From positions 17,412 to 81,411 of the forward strand of contig CABSCP010000017.1 of the NCBI GenBank assembly GCA_902476265.1: a DNA stretch of 64,000 bases, read 5' to 3'. The notes under the pieces were generated by a model. It saw only the letters and a list, made by a program, of their open reading frames with translations, searched no databases and was not told the origin of the DNA. A program made the position numbers and the translations under genes. Within the stretch, counting starts at the first letter, position 1; every line of letters begins with the position of its first letter. Below are positions 18,605-27,686 of this stretch, in pieces. The DNA is from an uncultured Lachnospiraceae bacterium (GTDB lineage: Bacteria; Bacillota; Clostridia; Lachnospirales; Lachnospiraceae).

Positions 18605-18632
18605 TTGTTTTTTCATCAGGAAATGCTATACT
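18605..18632 (+). promoter_or_regulatory. Candidate promoter for the Rpn-type nuclease gene
   Basis: TTGTTT at 18605-18610, 16-base spacer, TATACT at 18627-18632 with TG one base upstream (extended -10). It gives a leader of about 170 bases before the gene at 18810, in which I see nothing further assignable. Confidence 0.45.
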
Positions 18633-18809
18633 TAGGGCAACGGCTGCGGCAGAAGCGCAGCTGTAAATCTGAATCATTTCAAATTATCTTTTACACACTT
18701 TTTTACCGGGCAATGAATGCTGACAGCACAGTGTCCGCGTATATCAAAATCAGAGGCGATATCGCCGCGAATACCAGAATTTCGTAATGAAACAACAGGA
18801 GGACACTGG

Positions 18810-19772
18810 ATGGGGAGAAAAAATAATGCTTTGACATGGTATATGAACAGAGATATCATACTGGCTGATTTTATGAACGGCGCTTTATATGGAGGGGAAA
18901 AAGTGATTGCCCCGGAGGAGCTTGCTGAAATTCAGAGAACCTATCAGGAAAATATGTACAACAGAAACGGCAGAAAGCGCCGTACCTTGCGGGAAAGGGA
19001 TGTTGCAAGGGCATTCTGCAAAAAGGGACATATGATCATTCTGGCGGTAGAAAATCAAAACACGCCCAATTTGTGTATGCCGCTGAGGAATCTGGAGTAT
19101 GATGTGGAAGATTTTGTGCGCCAGCTGCGCAGACTGAGAAGGCGCTATCAGGAGAAAGGCGGCTTAAAGGGAGAAATAGAATATCTATCCGGCATCCGCA
19201 AAACGGACAGGCTGATTCCGGTGGTGACGCTGGTCTTTTATCACGGAAAAGAGAAGTGGGACGGGCCCCTGCAGCTGCAGGACATGCTGGATATGGAAGA
19301 AATGGATCAGACTTTAAAGGCGCTGCATATGAACTATCGGTTGTGTGTGATTCATCTTTCGGATTTGGAGGAGAAAAATTTTGAAACAGGCCTCCGGGAA
19401 CTGATAGGCCTGATGAAGCGGAGAGATGATAAAAAAGCGATGCAGATCTTTTGCCGGGAGAATGAATCGCGTTTTCGGAAAATGGATGATGAAACTTACG
19501 ACGTGATCTGTGCGATGATCAGTCAGGAACTTCAATTAAAAAAAGAAAAATGCAGGGATCAGGGAAAGGAGACGGTGGATATGTGCCGGGCGATTGATGA
19601 AATGGTAAAAGATGGGGAAATCAGGGGCGAAAAGCGAGGCGAAAAACGGGGTGAAGAGAAGATGAGTCGGTTGATCAGCTGCTTATGCAAGGAGGGAAGA
19701 ACGGAAGATATCGGACGTGCCGCAGATAATATACAAGTGCGAAGGCGGCTTTACAGGGAATATGGGATTTGA
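18810..19772 (+). CDS. Rpn-family (PD-(D/E)XK) recombination-promoting nuclease / putative transposase
   Basis: 320 residues from ATG 18810, six bases after AGGAGGA; longer in-frame starts lack a ribosome site. The N-terminal half resembles the PD-(D/E)XK fold of the Rpn/YhgA-like family, with a likely catalytic segment ILAVENQ and preceding acidic residues. The C-terminus has charged repeats (GEKRGEKRGEEK) and ends in a small helical domain, as often seen in clostridial members. E. coli Rpn proteins are DNA endonucleases that raise RecA-independent recombination; the role in Firmicutes is not known. It has no terminal inverted repeats or partner genes here, so it is not a visible mobile element. 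Confidence 0.75.
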   Translation: MGRKNNALTWYMNRDIILADFMNGALYGGEKVIAPEELAEIQRTYQENMYNRNGRKRRTLRERDVARAFCKKGHMIILAVENQNTPNLCMPLRNLEYDVEDFVRQLRRLRRRYQEKGGLKGEIEYLSGIRKTDRLIPVVTLVFYHGKEKWDGPLQLQDMLDMEEMDQTLKALHMNYRLCVIHLSDLEEKNFETGLRELIGLMKRRDDKKAMQIFCRENESRFRKMDDETYDVICAMISQELQLKKEKCRDQGKETVDMCRAIDEMVKDGEIRGEKRGEKRGEEKMSRLISCLCKEGRTEDIGRAADNIQVRRRLYREYGI

Positions 19773-19837
19773 AATTTTTTCTCGACGGGAAAACGGAGTT
19801 CTTCCTCCTCTCCTGGGGCGGAAAATAGAGAGAGAAA

Positions 19838-20164
19838 TCATATACACACGATTTCCGGAAAATGAAATTTGCCGGTTCCCACTTTAAGAGGAATCCCCGT
19901 TGTCCAATCGGAGGAAAAGATAGGAAAACCGCTGCCACGTAGCAGCGGTTTTGTACTGCCGGGATTCAGAAATAATGAGGGAACGCAAGAAACGGCAATT
20001 CCAAAACAAGCAAATCCAAGCAAAGCCGATACTTTTTGGGGATCATATTTATCTCGACTAAAGGCTTTTGAAAAAGCGTTATCTCTGTTTAATAATAGAT
20101 AGCAACCTATTATAAATAGAATGAATATTGGAATTACTATACGTATTATTTTTTCGCTCATCAT
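19838..20164 (-). pseudogene. Small membrane protein, probably 3'-truncated
   Basis: Open frame of 108 codons, starting 7 bases after the AraC gene stop. Residues 1-66 look real: one membrane helix (IIRIVIPIFILFIIGCYLLL), a short polar stretch with KYDPQKVSALLG, and a second helix, reminiscent of two-helix DUF3784-type proteins. From about residue 71 the frame runs straight through a terminator hairpin (19925-19952) and reads as unrelated sequence, so the true 3' end seems to be lost. The assignment to a family is tentative. Confidence 0.4.
19925..19952. terminator. Bidirectional Rho-independent terminator
   Basis: Perfect 11-base stem AAAACCGCTGC / GCAGCGGTTTT with a six-base loop, T-rich on both strands. 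It separates the nuclease gene (plus) from the AraC side (minus). Confidence 0.75.
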
Positions 20165-20170
20165 ATCCTA

Positions 20171-21133
20171 TCAGCCCCTCTCCGGAAAGAGCCAGCCGGA
20201 GTATTCCAGGATGGACTGATTTGAATTATGGGCGTCTGCCTGGAGCATTTGCTTGCGATATTCCCTGGGGGACATCTGCATGATGCGGCCGAAAAGCCGG
20301 TTAAAGCTGGAGATGGACTGAAATCCGGTCTGTTCGGCGATGTTTAAAATGGTGTCCTGGGTGCTGCGCAGCAGGATGCAGGATTTCATGATCCGAGTGA
20401 TATTTAAGTATTCCAGCGGCGGCATTCCCATGATTTCGTGGAAAGTCCGTCTGAAATGGGTGGGGCTTAAATGGCATTCGTCTGCCAGCTGTTCCATGGT
20501 CAGCTGCTGCATATAATTATTTTCTATATAATTTAAGGCCGGGGTGATGGAAATGGCATGATCCGGCATTGGCGGCGCATCCGTATTCAAATTGTTCTGC
20601 GCCTCCTGATGCTGGATGCGGTAGAGTTTAATGTAGAGGGACAAAAGAAGCCCCTGGGCGCTCAGTTCAAAGCCAGCCTCCTGTTTTTCCAGCTCTTTCA
20701 CAGCCAGCATCACCAGGCTGTGGATCTGCGGATACTCTTCCTTGCTTAAAATGAATTTATAATTGCGGAAGGTATAAGTGGAAAGATCATAATTGCGCCA
20801 GGCGGCGGGAAGAAATCTGGAAAATAAAAGTTCAGGGTCCAGAAACAGATAGGACCAGTGGCTTTTGGTGCCGGGATTGGAATAAGTGGTGTGAGGCACA
20901 TTTCTGGGGATACAGGTCACATCCCCTTCCTTAAAACTGCAGGACTCTCCGTAAAATTCCAGCGTCCCGCCGTCACTGTGGCAGATGCCGATCTCCAGGC
21001 AGTTATGAAAATGCAGCCTTCCGCTGGGCTTGTCGGAAATTCTCCAGTGGTCTCCTGAGAGCAGAAGAACCGGGAAATGCAGAGGAAGATAGTAGCTGCG
21101 GTATTCTGTAATCACTTTTTTGGGTCTGGGCAT
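20171..21133 (-). CDS. AraC family transcriptional regulator
   Basis: 320 residues, ATG after AGGAGG. N-terminal cupin sensor domain (HFHNCLEIGICHSDGGTLEF) and C-terminal pair of AraC helix-turn-helix motifs (MEQLADECHLSPTHFRRTFHEIMG, then NIAEQTGFQSISSFNRLFGRIMQMSPREYRK). Divergent from the rhamnogalacturonan operon at 21422, which it most likely activates in response to a sugar from that pathway. Confidence 0.92.
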   Translation of the reverse strand: MPRPKKVITEYRSYYLPLHFPVLLLSGDHWRISDKPSGRLHFHNCLEIGICHSDGGTLEFYGESCSFKEGDVTCIPRNVPHTTYSNPGTKSHWSYLFLDPELLFSRFLPAAWRNYDLSTYTFRNYKFILSKEEYPQIHSLVMLAVKELEKQEAGFELSAQGLLLSLYIKLYRIQHQEAQNNLNTDAPPMPDHAISITPALNYIENNYMQQLTMEQLADECHLSPTHFRRTFHEIMGMPPLEYLNITRIMKSCILLRSTQDTILNIAEQTGFQSISSFNRLFGRIMQMSPREYRKQMLQADAHNSNQSILEYSGWLFPERG

Positions 21134-21274
21134 TGTAATCCTCCTTCTTTTGCTTGATGTAACTTTATCTAATTTTAACAGATATCCTCAGAAAAGAAAA
21201 TTGAAAATGGTCATTTTTGCATATTTTTTTGGCGCTTATGACTGGAATTTGAGAGAATATTATACGATACTGGA

Positions 21275-21280
21275 TATAAT
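21275..21280 (+). promoter_or_regulatory. Candidate activator-dependent -10 box of the rhamnogalacturonan operon
   Basis: Perfect TATAAT at 21275-21280 with no acceptable -35 box at 16-18 bases, the pattern expected for a promoter needing an AraC activator. The region 21134-21421 holds no other supported feature. Confidence 0.35.
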
Positions 21281-21421
21281 GATTGGAGTGTTTGAAACAC
21301 CTGCTTTCACCTTCGCCAGTGAAGATCCGCCGGACATTGCCGCCGGCTGTTTCGGACACTTCTATTGTTAACACAGCTGTAGAAAGAAAAGCGGCTGTTA
21401 CGAAAAAAGGAGGCTTGTGGC

Positions 21422-22468
21422 ATGAAGCTGGAATATGACAAAAAAGAAATAGAAGAAGTGATTGACCGTATCGTGGAAAGAACCATGAAAATGGATCTGA
21501 CCTGGGACTGGCCCTGCGGCGTGGCCTATTATGGGGTGAGTACGGCCTATGAGAAAACGGGCAATGAAAAATACCTGACGCTTTTAAAGGACAGGGTGGA
21601 TGAACTGATTTCGCTGGGGCTGCCCCGCGTCTGGACAGTGAATGCCTGTGCAATGGGACACTGTCTGATCAGTTTGTATCAGGCTACCGGCGAGCAGAAA
21701 TACTGGGATATTGTGATGAGTAAAATCAAATATCTTCAGACGGATGCGCTGCGTTTCGGCGATCATGTGCTGCAGCATACGGTTTCCGCCAATAATGATT
21801 TTCCGGAGCAGGCATGGGCCGATACCCTTTTCATGGCGGCATATCTGATGCTGCGCGTGGGTGTGATCAATCAGGATGAAGAACTGATCAACGATGCGTT
21901 AAACCAGTGGTACTGGCATATCAATTATCTTCAGGATGAAGAGAACGGCTTTTACTATCATGGCTATAACAACATTACAAAGGACCACATGTCGGGGATT
22001 TACTGGGGACGGGCAAATGCCTGGGCAGCCTATACGATGTCCAGGGTTTCCATCCTTCCGGCGTGCTATCTGTACCCCAAATATCTGGATGTGGCAGGTT
22101 CCTTAAATGAACAGCTTTCCGCTTTAAAAGAGGTACAGACGGAAAACGGTTTATGGAGGACGGTCCTTGACGATCCCGAATCCTATGAAGAGGTTTCCGC
22201 ATCCGCAGGCATTGCGGCGGCCATGCTGGAACGGGGAAATCCGTTACATACACGTTATATCAACCGGGCCATCAGAGGGCTTTTAGATAATGTGAGCCGG
22301 GACGGCAGAGTGAGGAACGTTTCGGGCGGAACAGCCGTAATGAAGGACATCGAAGGCTACAGAGGAATTTCAAGAAGGTGGATCCAGGGATGGGGACAGG
22401 GTCTGGCGCTGGCTTTCTTCTCGGCGGTTCTGGATTCGGATTCGATACAAAAGAGCGGAGCGCTGTAA
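21422..22468 (+). CDS. Unsaturated rhamnogalacturonyl hydrolase, GH105 (YteR-like)
   Basis: 348 residues, ATG after AAAGGAGG. GH105/GH88-type alpha/alpha barrel. The catalytic aspartate of YteR is matched by Asp134 in AWADTLFMA; the segment IYWGRANAWAAYTMSRV is the conserved active-site loop. It removes the 4,5-unsaturated galacturonate from rhamnogalacturonan lyase products. No signal peptide, so it acts in the cytoplasm on imported disaccharides. First gene of a three-gene operon with an acetylesterase (starting two bases after this stop) and a GH112 phosphorylase. Confidence 0.92.
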   Translation: MKLEYDKKEIEEVIDRIVERTMKMDLTWDWPCGVAYYGVSTAYEKTGNEKYLTLLKDRVDELISLGLPRVWTVNACAMGHCLISLYQATGEQKYWDIVMSKIKYLQTDALRFGDHVLQHTVSANNDFPEQAWADTLFMAAYLMLRVGVINQDEELINDALNQWYWHINYLQDEENGFYYHGYNNITKDHMSGIYWGRANAWAAYTMSRVSILPACYLYPKYLDVAGSLNEQLSALKEVQTENGLWRTVLDDPESYEEVSASAGIAAAMLERGNPLHTRYINRAIRGLLDNVSRDGRVRNVSGGTAVMKDIEGYRGISRRWIQGWGQGLALAFFSAVLDSDSIQKSGAL

Positions 22469-22469
22469 G

Positions 22470-24233
22470 ATGACGGACATCCAAAGCTATTATTTTACCG
22501 CAGAAGGGGAAGGAAAAGGAGTCACGCCGGACACACTTTATGATACGCACAAAGGCTATGGGTTTGTGACGGAGGAAAACAGGAAGCGGCAGCCTGCTTT
22601 ACGGATACCGGAGATCAATTCCGGCTTTGAACCGGCTTCTGATTTTTTGACGAGAACAGAAATCGCACAGGATGAAGGCGGCTGTTTTGCAGACGGAACA
22701 CAAGTGTGGCAAAAGGAAGGCAGGCAAATTCCCCTCTGTTTTAAATGTGACGTTCCCAGACAGGGAAACTACAGAGTGACTCTGACCATCCACCCGAAGG
22801 AAGAGATGAACAACATCCGGATCTTTACAGGCCGCCGGCGGCTCATGGATGTATGCGGAAAAATCCGGGCGGGAAGCGTTTATAAAAGGACCTTTCCGGT
22901 AAACGTATGCAATATTATCCCCGGCGGATTGAATGAAATCCTGGAAGACCGTTCTGTCAATCTTTCGGTGACGGCGGACCGGCCCTGTATCAGCAGCGTA
23001 AAGGTGGAGCCGTGCAGCTGCCCGGTGCTCTTCATTGCCGGGGACTCAACGGTGACGGATCAGCGGGCGGAATATCCTTATGCGCCCATGACCAGTTATG
23101 CCGGCTGGGGACAGATGCTTCCGGCCTTTTTAAACGGACAGGCGGCGGTTTCCAATCATGCCCATTCGGGCCTTACGACCGAAACCTTCCGACAGGAAGG
23201 ACACTGGTCCGTGGTGAAAAATTTTTCCCGGCCCGGAGATTATGTGTTCTTTCAGTTCGGCCATAATGACCAGAAACTTGCAAGGCTGAAAGCGAAAGAG
23301 GGGTATCGGGATCATTTGAAACGTTATGTGCAGGAGAGCCGCAGCCTTGGGCTTTTTCCTGTCCTTGTTACGCCGGTGGCAAGAAATACCTGGACAGGAA
23401 ACCGTGAAAGCTATAATGACCTGCTCGCCCGGTGGGCGGACAGCTGTATTTGTGTGGGGAAAGAGATGGCAGTGCCGGTTCTGGATCTGCATGCAAAGAG
23501 CATGGAATTTTTGAAAAAAAACGGGAGAGAAGCGGTAAAACCCTGGTTTTATCCCGGTGATTATACCCATCACAATGATTTCGGCGCATTTCTCATGGCT
23601 TCTTTTATCTATGAAGAAATAAGGGAGGTGTGCGGAAACGAGGAACGCCCTGAATACAGAAGGCTTGCACGGTTTTTAAACAGAAAAGAATGCCTGCCCT
23701 GTATGGGACAGCTACAGCGTCCGGTCAAAATGCCGGAGGACTTAAAAAAAGACTGTCCGGCGGGGGACCGGCCTGCGGCAGAGGCGGCGCTTTCCGGAGA
23801 AAAAGAGGCCCGGCTGACGAGAGCCGAGGCTTTGGATATGGTGATAAAAAGAGCAGGATTTTTTGAAGTCGAAGAGTATTACGGTTCCTTTGACGATGTG
23901 GACGGCAGCAACCGGTATGCGAATGCTGTGGGCAGCGCAGTGTTAAACGGTATTTTGCCGGATCGGCTTTTGGAAAAAGGCAGATTGGAACCGGAGAAGG
24001 AAATCACGCTGGAGGAATTTGTTATATTTTTGATTCATGCATATCGGAGCAGAAGGGAGCTTCCGGCAGAAGCGGCCTGCCCCTATGACAGAGAAACAAA
24101 GGAAGAGAACCGACGGCTCATCAGGGCAGCCTGGCAGCTCGGGGCACTGGCGGCGGACGGCTCCGACGGGCTGAGAGAAAAAATCACCCGTCAGAGGGGA
24201 GAGCAGATCTGTAAGAGATTACAGATCATGTGA
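22470..24233 (+). CDS. Rhamnogalacturonan acetylesterase (SGNH, CE12-like) with C-terminal SLH-like region
   Basis: 587 residues. Residues 1 to about 175 form an N-terminal beta-rich region as in YesY/YesT-type enzymes. The SGNH esterase follows: GDS block with Ser193 (AGDSTVTD), Gly in AHSGLTT, Asn266 in FGHNDQ, and the DxxH block Asp364/His367 (GDYTH). It would remove acetyl groups from rhamnogalacturonan fragments. From about 449 to 526 the sequence matches an S-layer homology repeat (LTRAEALDMVI, then FDDVDGSNRYANAVGSAVLNGILP, then ITLEEFVIFLI), with a weaker second copy to the end. There is no signal peptide, which is odd for a domain whose usual job is anchoring to the cell wall. Confidence 0.88.
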   Translation: MTDIQSYYFTAEGEGKGVTPDTLYDTHKGYGFVTEENRKRQPALRIPEINSGFEPASDFLTRTEIAQDEGGCFADGTQVWQKEGRQIPLCFKCDVPRQGNYRVTLTIHPKEEMNNIRIFTGRRRLMDVCGKIRAGSVYKRTFPVNVCNIIPGGLNEILEDRSVNLSVTADRPCISSVKVEPCSCPVLFIAGDSTVTDQRAEYPYAPMTSYAGWGQMLPAFLNGQAAVSNHAHSGLTTETFRQEGHWSVVKNFSRPGDYVFFQFGHNDQKLARLKAKEGYRDHLKRYVQESRSLGLFPVLVTPVARNTWTGNRESYNDLLARWADSCICVGKEMAVPVLDLHAKSMEFLKKNGREAVKPWFYPGDYTHHNDFGAFLMASFIYEEIREVCGNEERPEYRRLARFLNRKECLPCMGQLQRPVKMPEDLKKDCPAGDRPAAEAALSGEKEARLTRAEALDMVIKRAGFFEVEEYYGSFDDVDGSNRYANAVGSAVLNGILPDRLLEKGRLEPEKEITLEEFVIFLIHAYRSRRELPAEAACPYDRETKEENRRLIRAAWQLGALAADGSDGLREKITRQRGEQICKRLQIM

Positions 24234-24281
24234 GAAACTTCTGCAGACGGAAATAGACAGACAAGGGAAGGAAGAAATCAT

Positions 24282-26450
24282 ATGAGCCAGAAAAAAGGGG
24301 GATTCACCCTGCCCGGGGAATCGGGCTATGAAGCTTTGACCTTAAAGCTCGCCGAAAAGTGGGGTGCGGATGTGATCAGGGACAGTGACGGCACCCAGCT
24401 TTCAGAGGAAATCGTTCATGCGGGCTATGGAATATATTCCACAATCTGTGTCATTCGGGAACACAATGAGTTTGCAGCGGCAAACCCGGATACACTGCAG
24501 CAGACTTTTTTATGCACACAGCCCAGAGTGGCCGTTTTGGGGGAGGACGGGATCTGCCGCCTTCAAATATCCCTCATGGAAGATTTTTTCAGGGAACAGT
24601 TTTCCGTAAACGATACACAAAATGCCATGAAATACTGGCAGGTATATGACAGGACGGATAATACCCTGTTGCCGGATACCGCCTGGAGTTATCAAAAGGA
24701 AGAGGAAAAGGTGACAGTGGAAGGCGCGAAACCCTGGCATAAATATACGGTGAGTTTTTTGGCCTGGCGGATCTGGGAAGAAATTTCCATGTACAACCAC
24801 ACCACCAATCACTGGGACAAGGAACATCTCATGCAGATTGACCCCAGGCACCCCCGGGTGCAGGAATACCTGCTTTCCTGGATGAAAAACTGGTGTGAAA
24901 CCCATCCGGACACCACTGTGGTACGTTTTACTTCCTTATTTTATAATTTCGTCTGGATCTGGGGCAGCAGCGAAAGATGCCGGAATCTTTTCACCGATTG
25001 GGCATCCTATGATTTTACCGTGAGCGACAGGGCGCTGGATGAGTTTGAAAAGAAATTCGGCTATGGGATGACTGCGGAAGACTTCATCAATCAGGAAAAG
25101 CTGCATGTGACACACATGCCTCCGGACGCTCATAAAAAAGACTGGATGGAATTTGTAAATGATTTTGTGATCTGGTTTGGAAAAAAGCTGGTCGACATGG
25201 TACATCAATATGGAAAGAAAGCATATGTTTTTTATGACGACAGCTGGGTAGGACTGGAGCCTTATAACGGAAGATTTGGGGAATTCGGCTTTGACGGCCT
25301 CATCAAATGTGTCTTCTCGGGTTATGAAGCCCGTCTCTGTGCCGGTGTGGATGTGCCGGTGCACGAACTGCGCCTGCATCCGTACCTGTTTCCGGTAGGG
25401 CTTGGCGGAGCGCCCACTTTTATGGAGGGCGGCGATCCTACGGGAGAGGCAAAGCGTTTCTGGAACAGCATCCGGAGAGCCCTGCTGCGCTGCCCCATCG
25501 ACAGGATCGGTCTGGGAGGTTATCTGCACCTGACGGAAGAATTTCCGGATTTCTGTGACTATATGGAGCAGGTTTCCGACGAATTCAGATTGCTGCAGGA
25601 TTTCCACAAGGCAGGAAAGCCTTACTGCATCAAAACAAAAGCAGCGGTTTTGCATACCTGGGGCCGGCTGCGTTCATGGACCCTTTCCGGGCATTTCCAT
25701 GAAACCTGGCAGCATGATTTGATCCATGTGAACGAAGCGCTGGCCGGTCTGCCCGTAGAGGTATCCTTTCTGTCCTTTGAGGATGTGAAAGCCGGCGCCC
25801 TTGAAAACGTGGATGTGGTGATCAACGCAGGTTTTGCGGGCAGCGCCTGGAGCGGCGGAGATGCGTGGAAAGACACAAAACTGGTGGAAATGCTGACCCG
25901 GTGGGTTTATGAAGGAGGGACTTTTATCGGAATCAACGAACCCTCCGCTGTGGACGGTTTCGACACCTATTTCCGCATGGCCCATGTGCTGGGCGTTGAC
26001 GAGGATACCGGAGCCAGAATCTGCCATGGTAAATGGGAGTTTGTGCCCGAAGATAAGGAAGGGATCGTGCCAAAAGGCGTATCCCTGCAGGCAAAAGAAG
26101 GGCGGTTTCTGACGGACGGGCGGGCAAAAGTGCTCCTGGCAAATGGGGATCTGCCGGTGCTGACATTAAATCGTTTCGGAAAAGGTCTGGGCATCTATCT
26201 TTCTTCCTTTACGGTAAACGATGCCAATACCCGTCTTTTGTATCAGCTGATCCGGTATGCGGGCAATGAAGGGCTGACCGGACAGTATATGACGGACAAT
26301 CTTTACACCGAATGCGCTTATTATCCCGAGAGCGGCAAACTGGTGGTCATCAACAACAGCGATGAGAAACAGCATACTGCTGTGGATACAAAAGCAGGGA
26401 AAAAGGAACTGGATCTTTTCCCCTATGAAACCGTATTTATCAATCTCTAA
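24282..26450 (+). CDS. GH112 phosphorylase, probably beta-1,4-galactosyl-L-rhamnose phosphorylase
   Basis: 722 residues, ATG after AAGGAAGG. The whole length matches GH112: SFLAWRIWEEISMYNHTTNHW, the WIWGS segment, the candidate acid-catalyst region VFYDDSW (Asp319/Asp320) and the C-terminal Rossmann-like and beta domains. GH112 enzymes split beta-galactosides with phosphate to give galactose-1-phosphate: lacto-N-biose/galacto-N-biose in some members, Gal-beta-1,4-rhamnose in others (first shown in Clostridium phytofermentans). The operon's GH105 and acetylesterase both act on rhamnogalacturonan I, whose side chains supply Gal-beta-1,4-Rha, so I infer that specificity. Mucin-type specificity cannot be excluded without comparing binding-pocket residues. 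Confidence 0.88.
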   Translation: MSQKKGGFTLPGESGYEALTLKLAEKWGADVIRDSDGTQLSEEIVHAGYGIYSTICVIREHNEFAAANPDTLQQTFLCTQPRVAVLGEDGICRLQISLMEDFFREQFSVNDTQNAMKYWQVYDRTDNTLLPDTAWSYQKEEEKVTVEGAKPWHKYTVSFLAWRIWEEISMYNHTTNHWDKEHLMQIDPRHPRVQEYLLSWMKNWCETHPDTTVVRFTSLFYNFVWIWGSSERCRNLFTDWASYDFTVSDRALDEFEKKFGYGMTAEDFINQEKLHVTHMPPDAHKKDWMEFVNDFVIWFGKKLVDMVHQYGKKAYVFYDDSWVGLEPYNGRFGEFGFDGLIKCVFSGYEARLCAGVDVPVHELRLHPYLFPVGLGGAPTFMEGGDPTGEAKRFWNSIRRALLRCPIDRIGLGGYLHLTEEFPDFCDYMEQVSDEFRLLQDFHKAGKPYCIKTKAAVLHTWGRLRSWTLSGHFHETWQHDLIHVNEALAGLPVEVSFLSFEDVKAGALENVDVVINAGFAGSAWSGGDAWKDTKLVEMLTRWVYEGGTFIGINEPSAVDGFDTYFRMAHVLGVDEDTGARICHGKWEFVPEDKEGIVPKGVSLQAKEGRFLTDGRAKVLLANGDLPVLTLNRFGKGLGIYLSSFTVNDANTRLLYQLIRYAGNEGLTGQYMTDNLYTECAYYPESGKLVVINNSDEKQHTAVDTKAGKKELDLFPYETVFINL

Positions 26451-26454
26451 AAAA

Positions 26455-26497
26455 ACGGTCATGCACCTTCCGAACCGAGAGGGGCATGACCGTTTTT
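26455..26497. terminator. Bidirectional terminator between GH112 and CYTH genes
   Basis: ACGGTCATGC (26455-26464) pairs with GCATGACCGT (26484-26493); A-run before and T-run after, so it can end transcripts from both sides. Confidence 0.85.
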
Positions 26498-26510
26498 TGT
26501 GAGAAAGGGA

Positions 26511-26957
26511 TCAGAAAGCGGCTTTGCTCAGAGTGGAATTATGATAAGCAGGATCGTTGGTCACATCCCGGTCAAACCAGTCGGGAGGAAGAAAGCTTTC
26601 CGCTTCTTTTATGGAGGAAAATTCCACTTCCGCGATGATGAGAGGGGCAAAGGGAGGATCAAAAATATCGAGTTCGATGGTATAGGGAGGGAAGGGAATC
26701 AGATAGCGTTTCTTGGAAATGATATTGCCGTCCGCCTTTGTCAGCAGATGTTCATAGGAGGGCCGGTTTAAGGGGAGATTGTATTCCTCTCTGGCCATCA
26801 GTCCTTTCCCTTTATAAGTCATGTAAAAATCGTCGTCCTGACGGCGGATGCGCACCACAGGGTCTGTATTCAGATAAGCTTGTTCGATGACGTGACAGGG
26901 GAAGAAATCCAGGTCTTTTGGCAGGTCTTTTATCGTAAATTTACGTTCGATTTCCAT
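26511..26957 (-). CDS. CYTH domain protein
   Basis: 148 residues from ATG 26957, after GAAAGGAG; the longer frame upstream of it is spurious. Begins with the CYTH signature EIERKF and has the conserved basic and acidic strands (VVRIRRQDDDFYMTYKGKG, YTIELDIF, IAEVEFSS). CYTH proteins form a metal-lined tunnel that hydrolyses triphosphates such as inorganic triphosphate or thiamine triphosphate. The substrate of this one is unknown. Confidence 0.9.
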   Translation of the reverse strand: MEIERKFTIKDLPKDLDFFPCHVIEQAYLNTDPVVRIRRQDDDFYMTYKGKGLMAREEYNLPLNRPSYEHLLTKADGNIISKKRYLIPFPPYTIELDIFDPPFAPLIIAEVEFSSIKEAESFLPPDWFDRDVTNDPAYHNSTLSKAAF

Positions 26958-26997
26958 AAAAACTCCTTTCTTATATTGTAATTCGGGATTTGTAACT

Positions 26998-27026
26998 ATT
27001 GTAGCATATCGTTTCCATTTTTTCCA
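26998..27026 (-). promoter_or_regulatory. Candidate promoter of the CYTH gene
   Basis: Minus strand: TGGAAA (27026-27021), 17-base spacer, TACAAT (27003-26998) with an upstream TG (extended -10). Confidence 0.5.
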
Positions 27027-27120
27027 AATATTTAGAAATAATTCATATTTTCCCCCTTTCATAGCCCTCTCTAATCTGGTAAGATAAGTTTGACAAGAGT
27101 GAACGGGAAAGGAGTTGCAT

Positions 27121-27672
27121 ATGGCAAAATTAAGTGTATTTTTCGCACAGGGGTATGAAGAAGTGGAAGCGCTTACGGTTGTGGATATCTGCAGGCGCGC
27201 CGGTATTGAGGTGGTCATGGTGTCCATAGACGGTGCAGATATAGTAGAAAGCTCTCATGGAGTCAGCGTGCGCATGGATGCAGGACTGGATGAAATTGAC
27301 TTTGATTCCCTCGACATGCTGGTACTGCCGGGCGGAATGCCGGGGACGGCGAATCTGGAGGCATGCGCGAAATTGATGGAGGAGCTGGACCGCTTCTATA
27401 AGGAAGGAAAATGGGTTGCCGCGATCTGCGCCGCACCCCGGATTTTCGGACACAGAGGGTATTTAAAGGGAAGAAGGGCCACTTCTTTTCCTGACATGGA
27501 GAAGGATCTGGAAGGGGCTATTGTGACAAGGGGCGCTGCAGAGATCGACGGTAACGTGATCACAGGCCGGGGAATGGGTTGCGCGATTCCGTTTGGTCTG
27601 AAGATTGTGGAGACATTGTTATCGGCAGAGGCAGCGCAGAAGACGGCGGAAAGCATAGTATACGAAAGGTAG
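27121..27672 (+). CDS. DJ-1/PfpI family protein (YajL/ThiJ-like)
   Basis: 183 residues from ATG 27121, after AAAGGAG. Flavodoxin-like DJ-1 fold with the nucleophile elbow AICAAP, Cys103, and the acidic partner early in the chain (GYEEVEA). Members act as chaperones or deglycases/glyoxalases, and the exact reaction is debated. A CBS-pair gene follows after 14 bases. Confidence 0.92.
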   Translation: MAKLSVFFAQGYEEVEALTVVDICRRAGIEVVMVSIDGADIVESSHGVSVRMDAGLDEIDFDSLDMLVLPGGMPGTANLEACAKLMEELDRFYKEGKWVAAICAAPRIFGHRGYLKGRRATSFPDMEKDLEGAIVTRGAAEIDGNVITGRGMGCAIPFGLKIVETLLSAEAAQKTAESIVYER

Positions 27673-27686
27673 CAGAAAAAGCTGAG

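Noticed and set aside
26958..27227. Upstream extension of the CYTH gene
   Set aside because: The CYTH fold starts exactly at MEIERKF with its own ribosome site; the extension overlaps the divergent promoter region.
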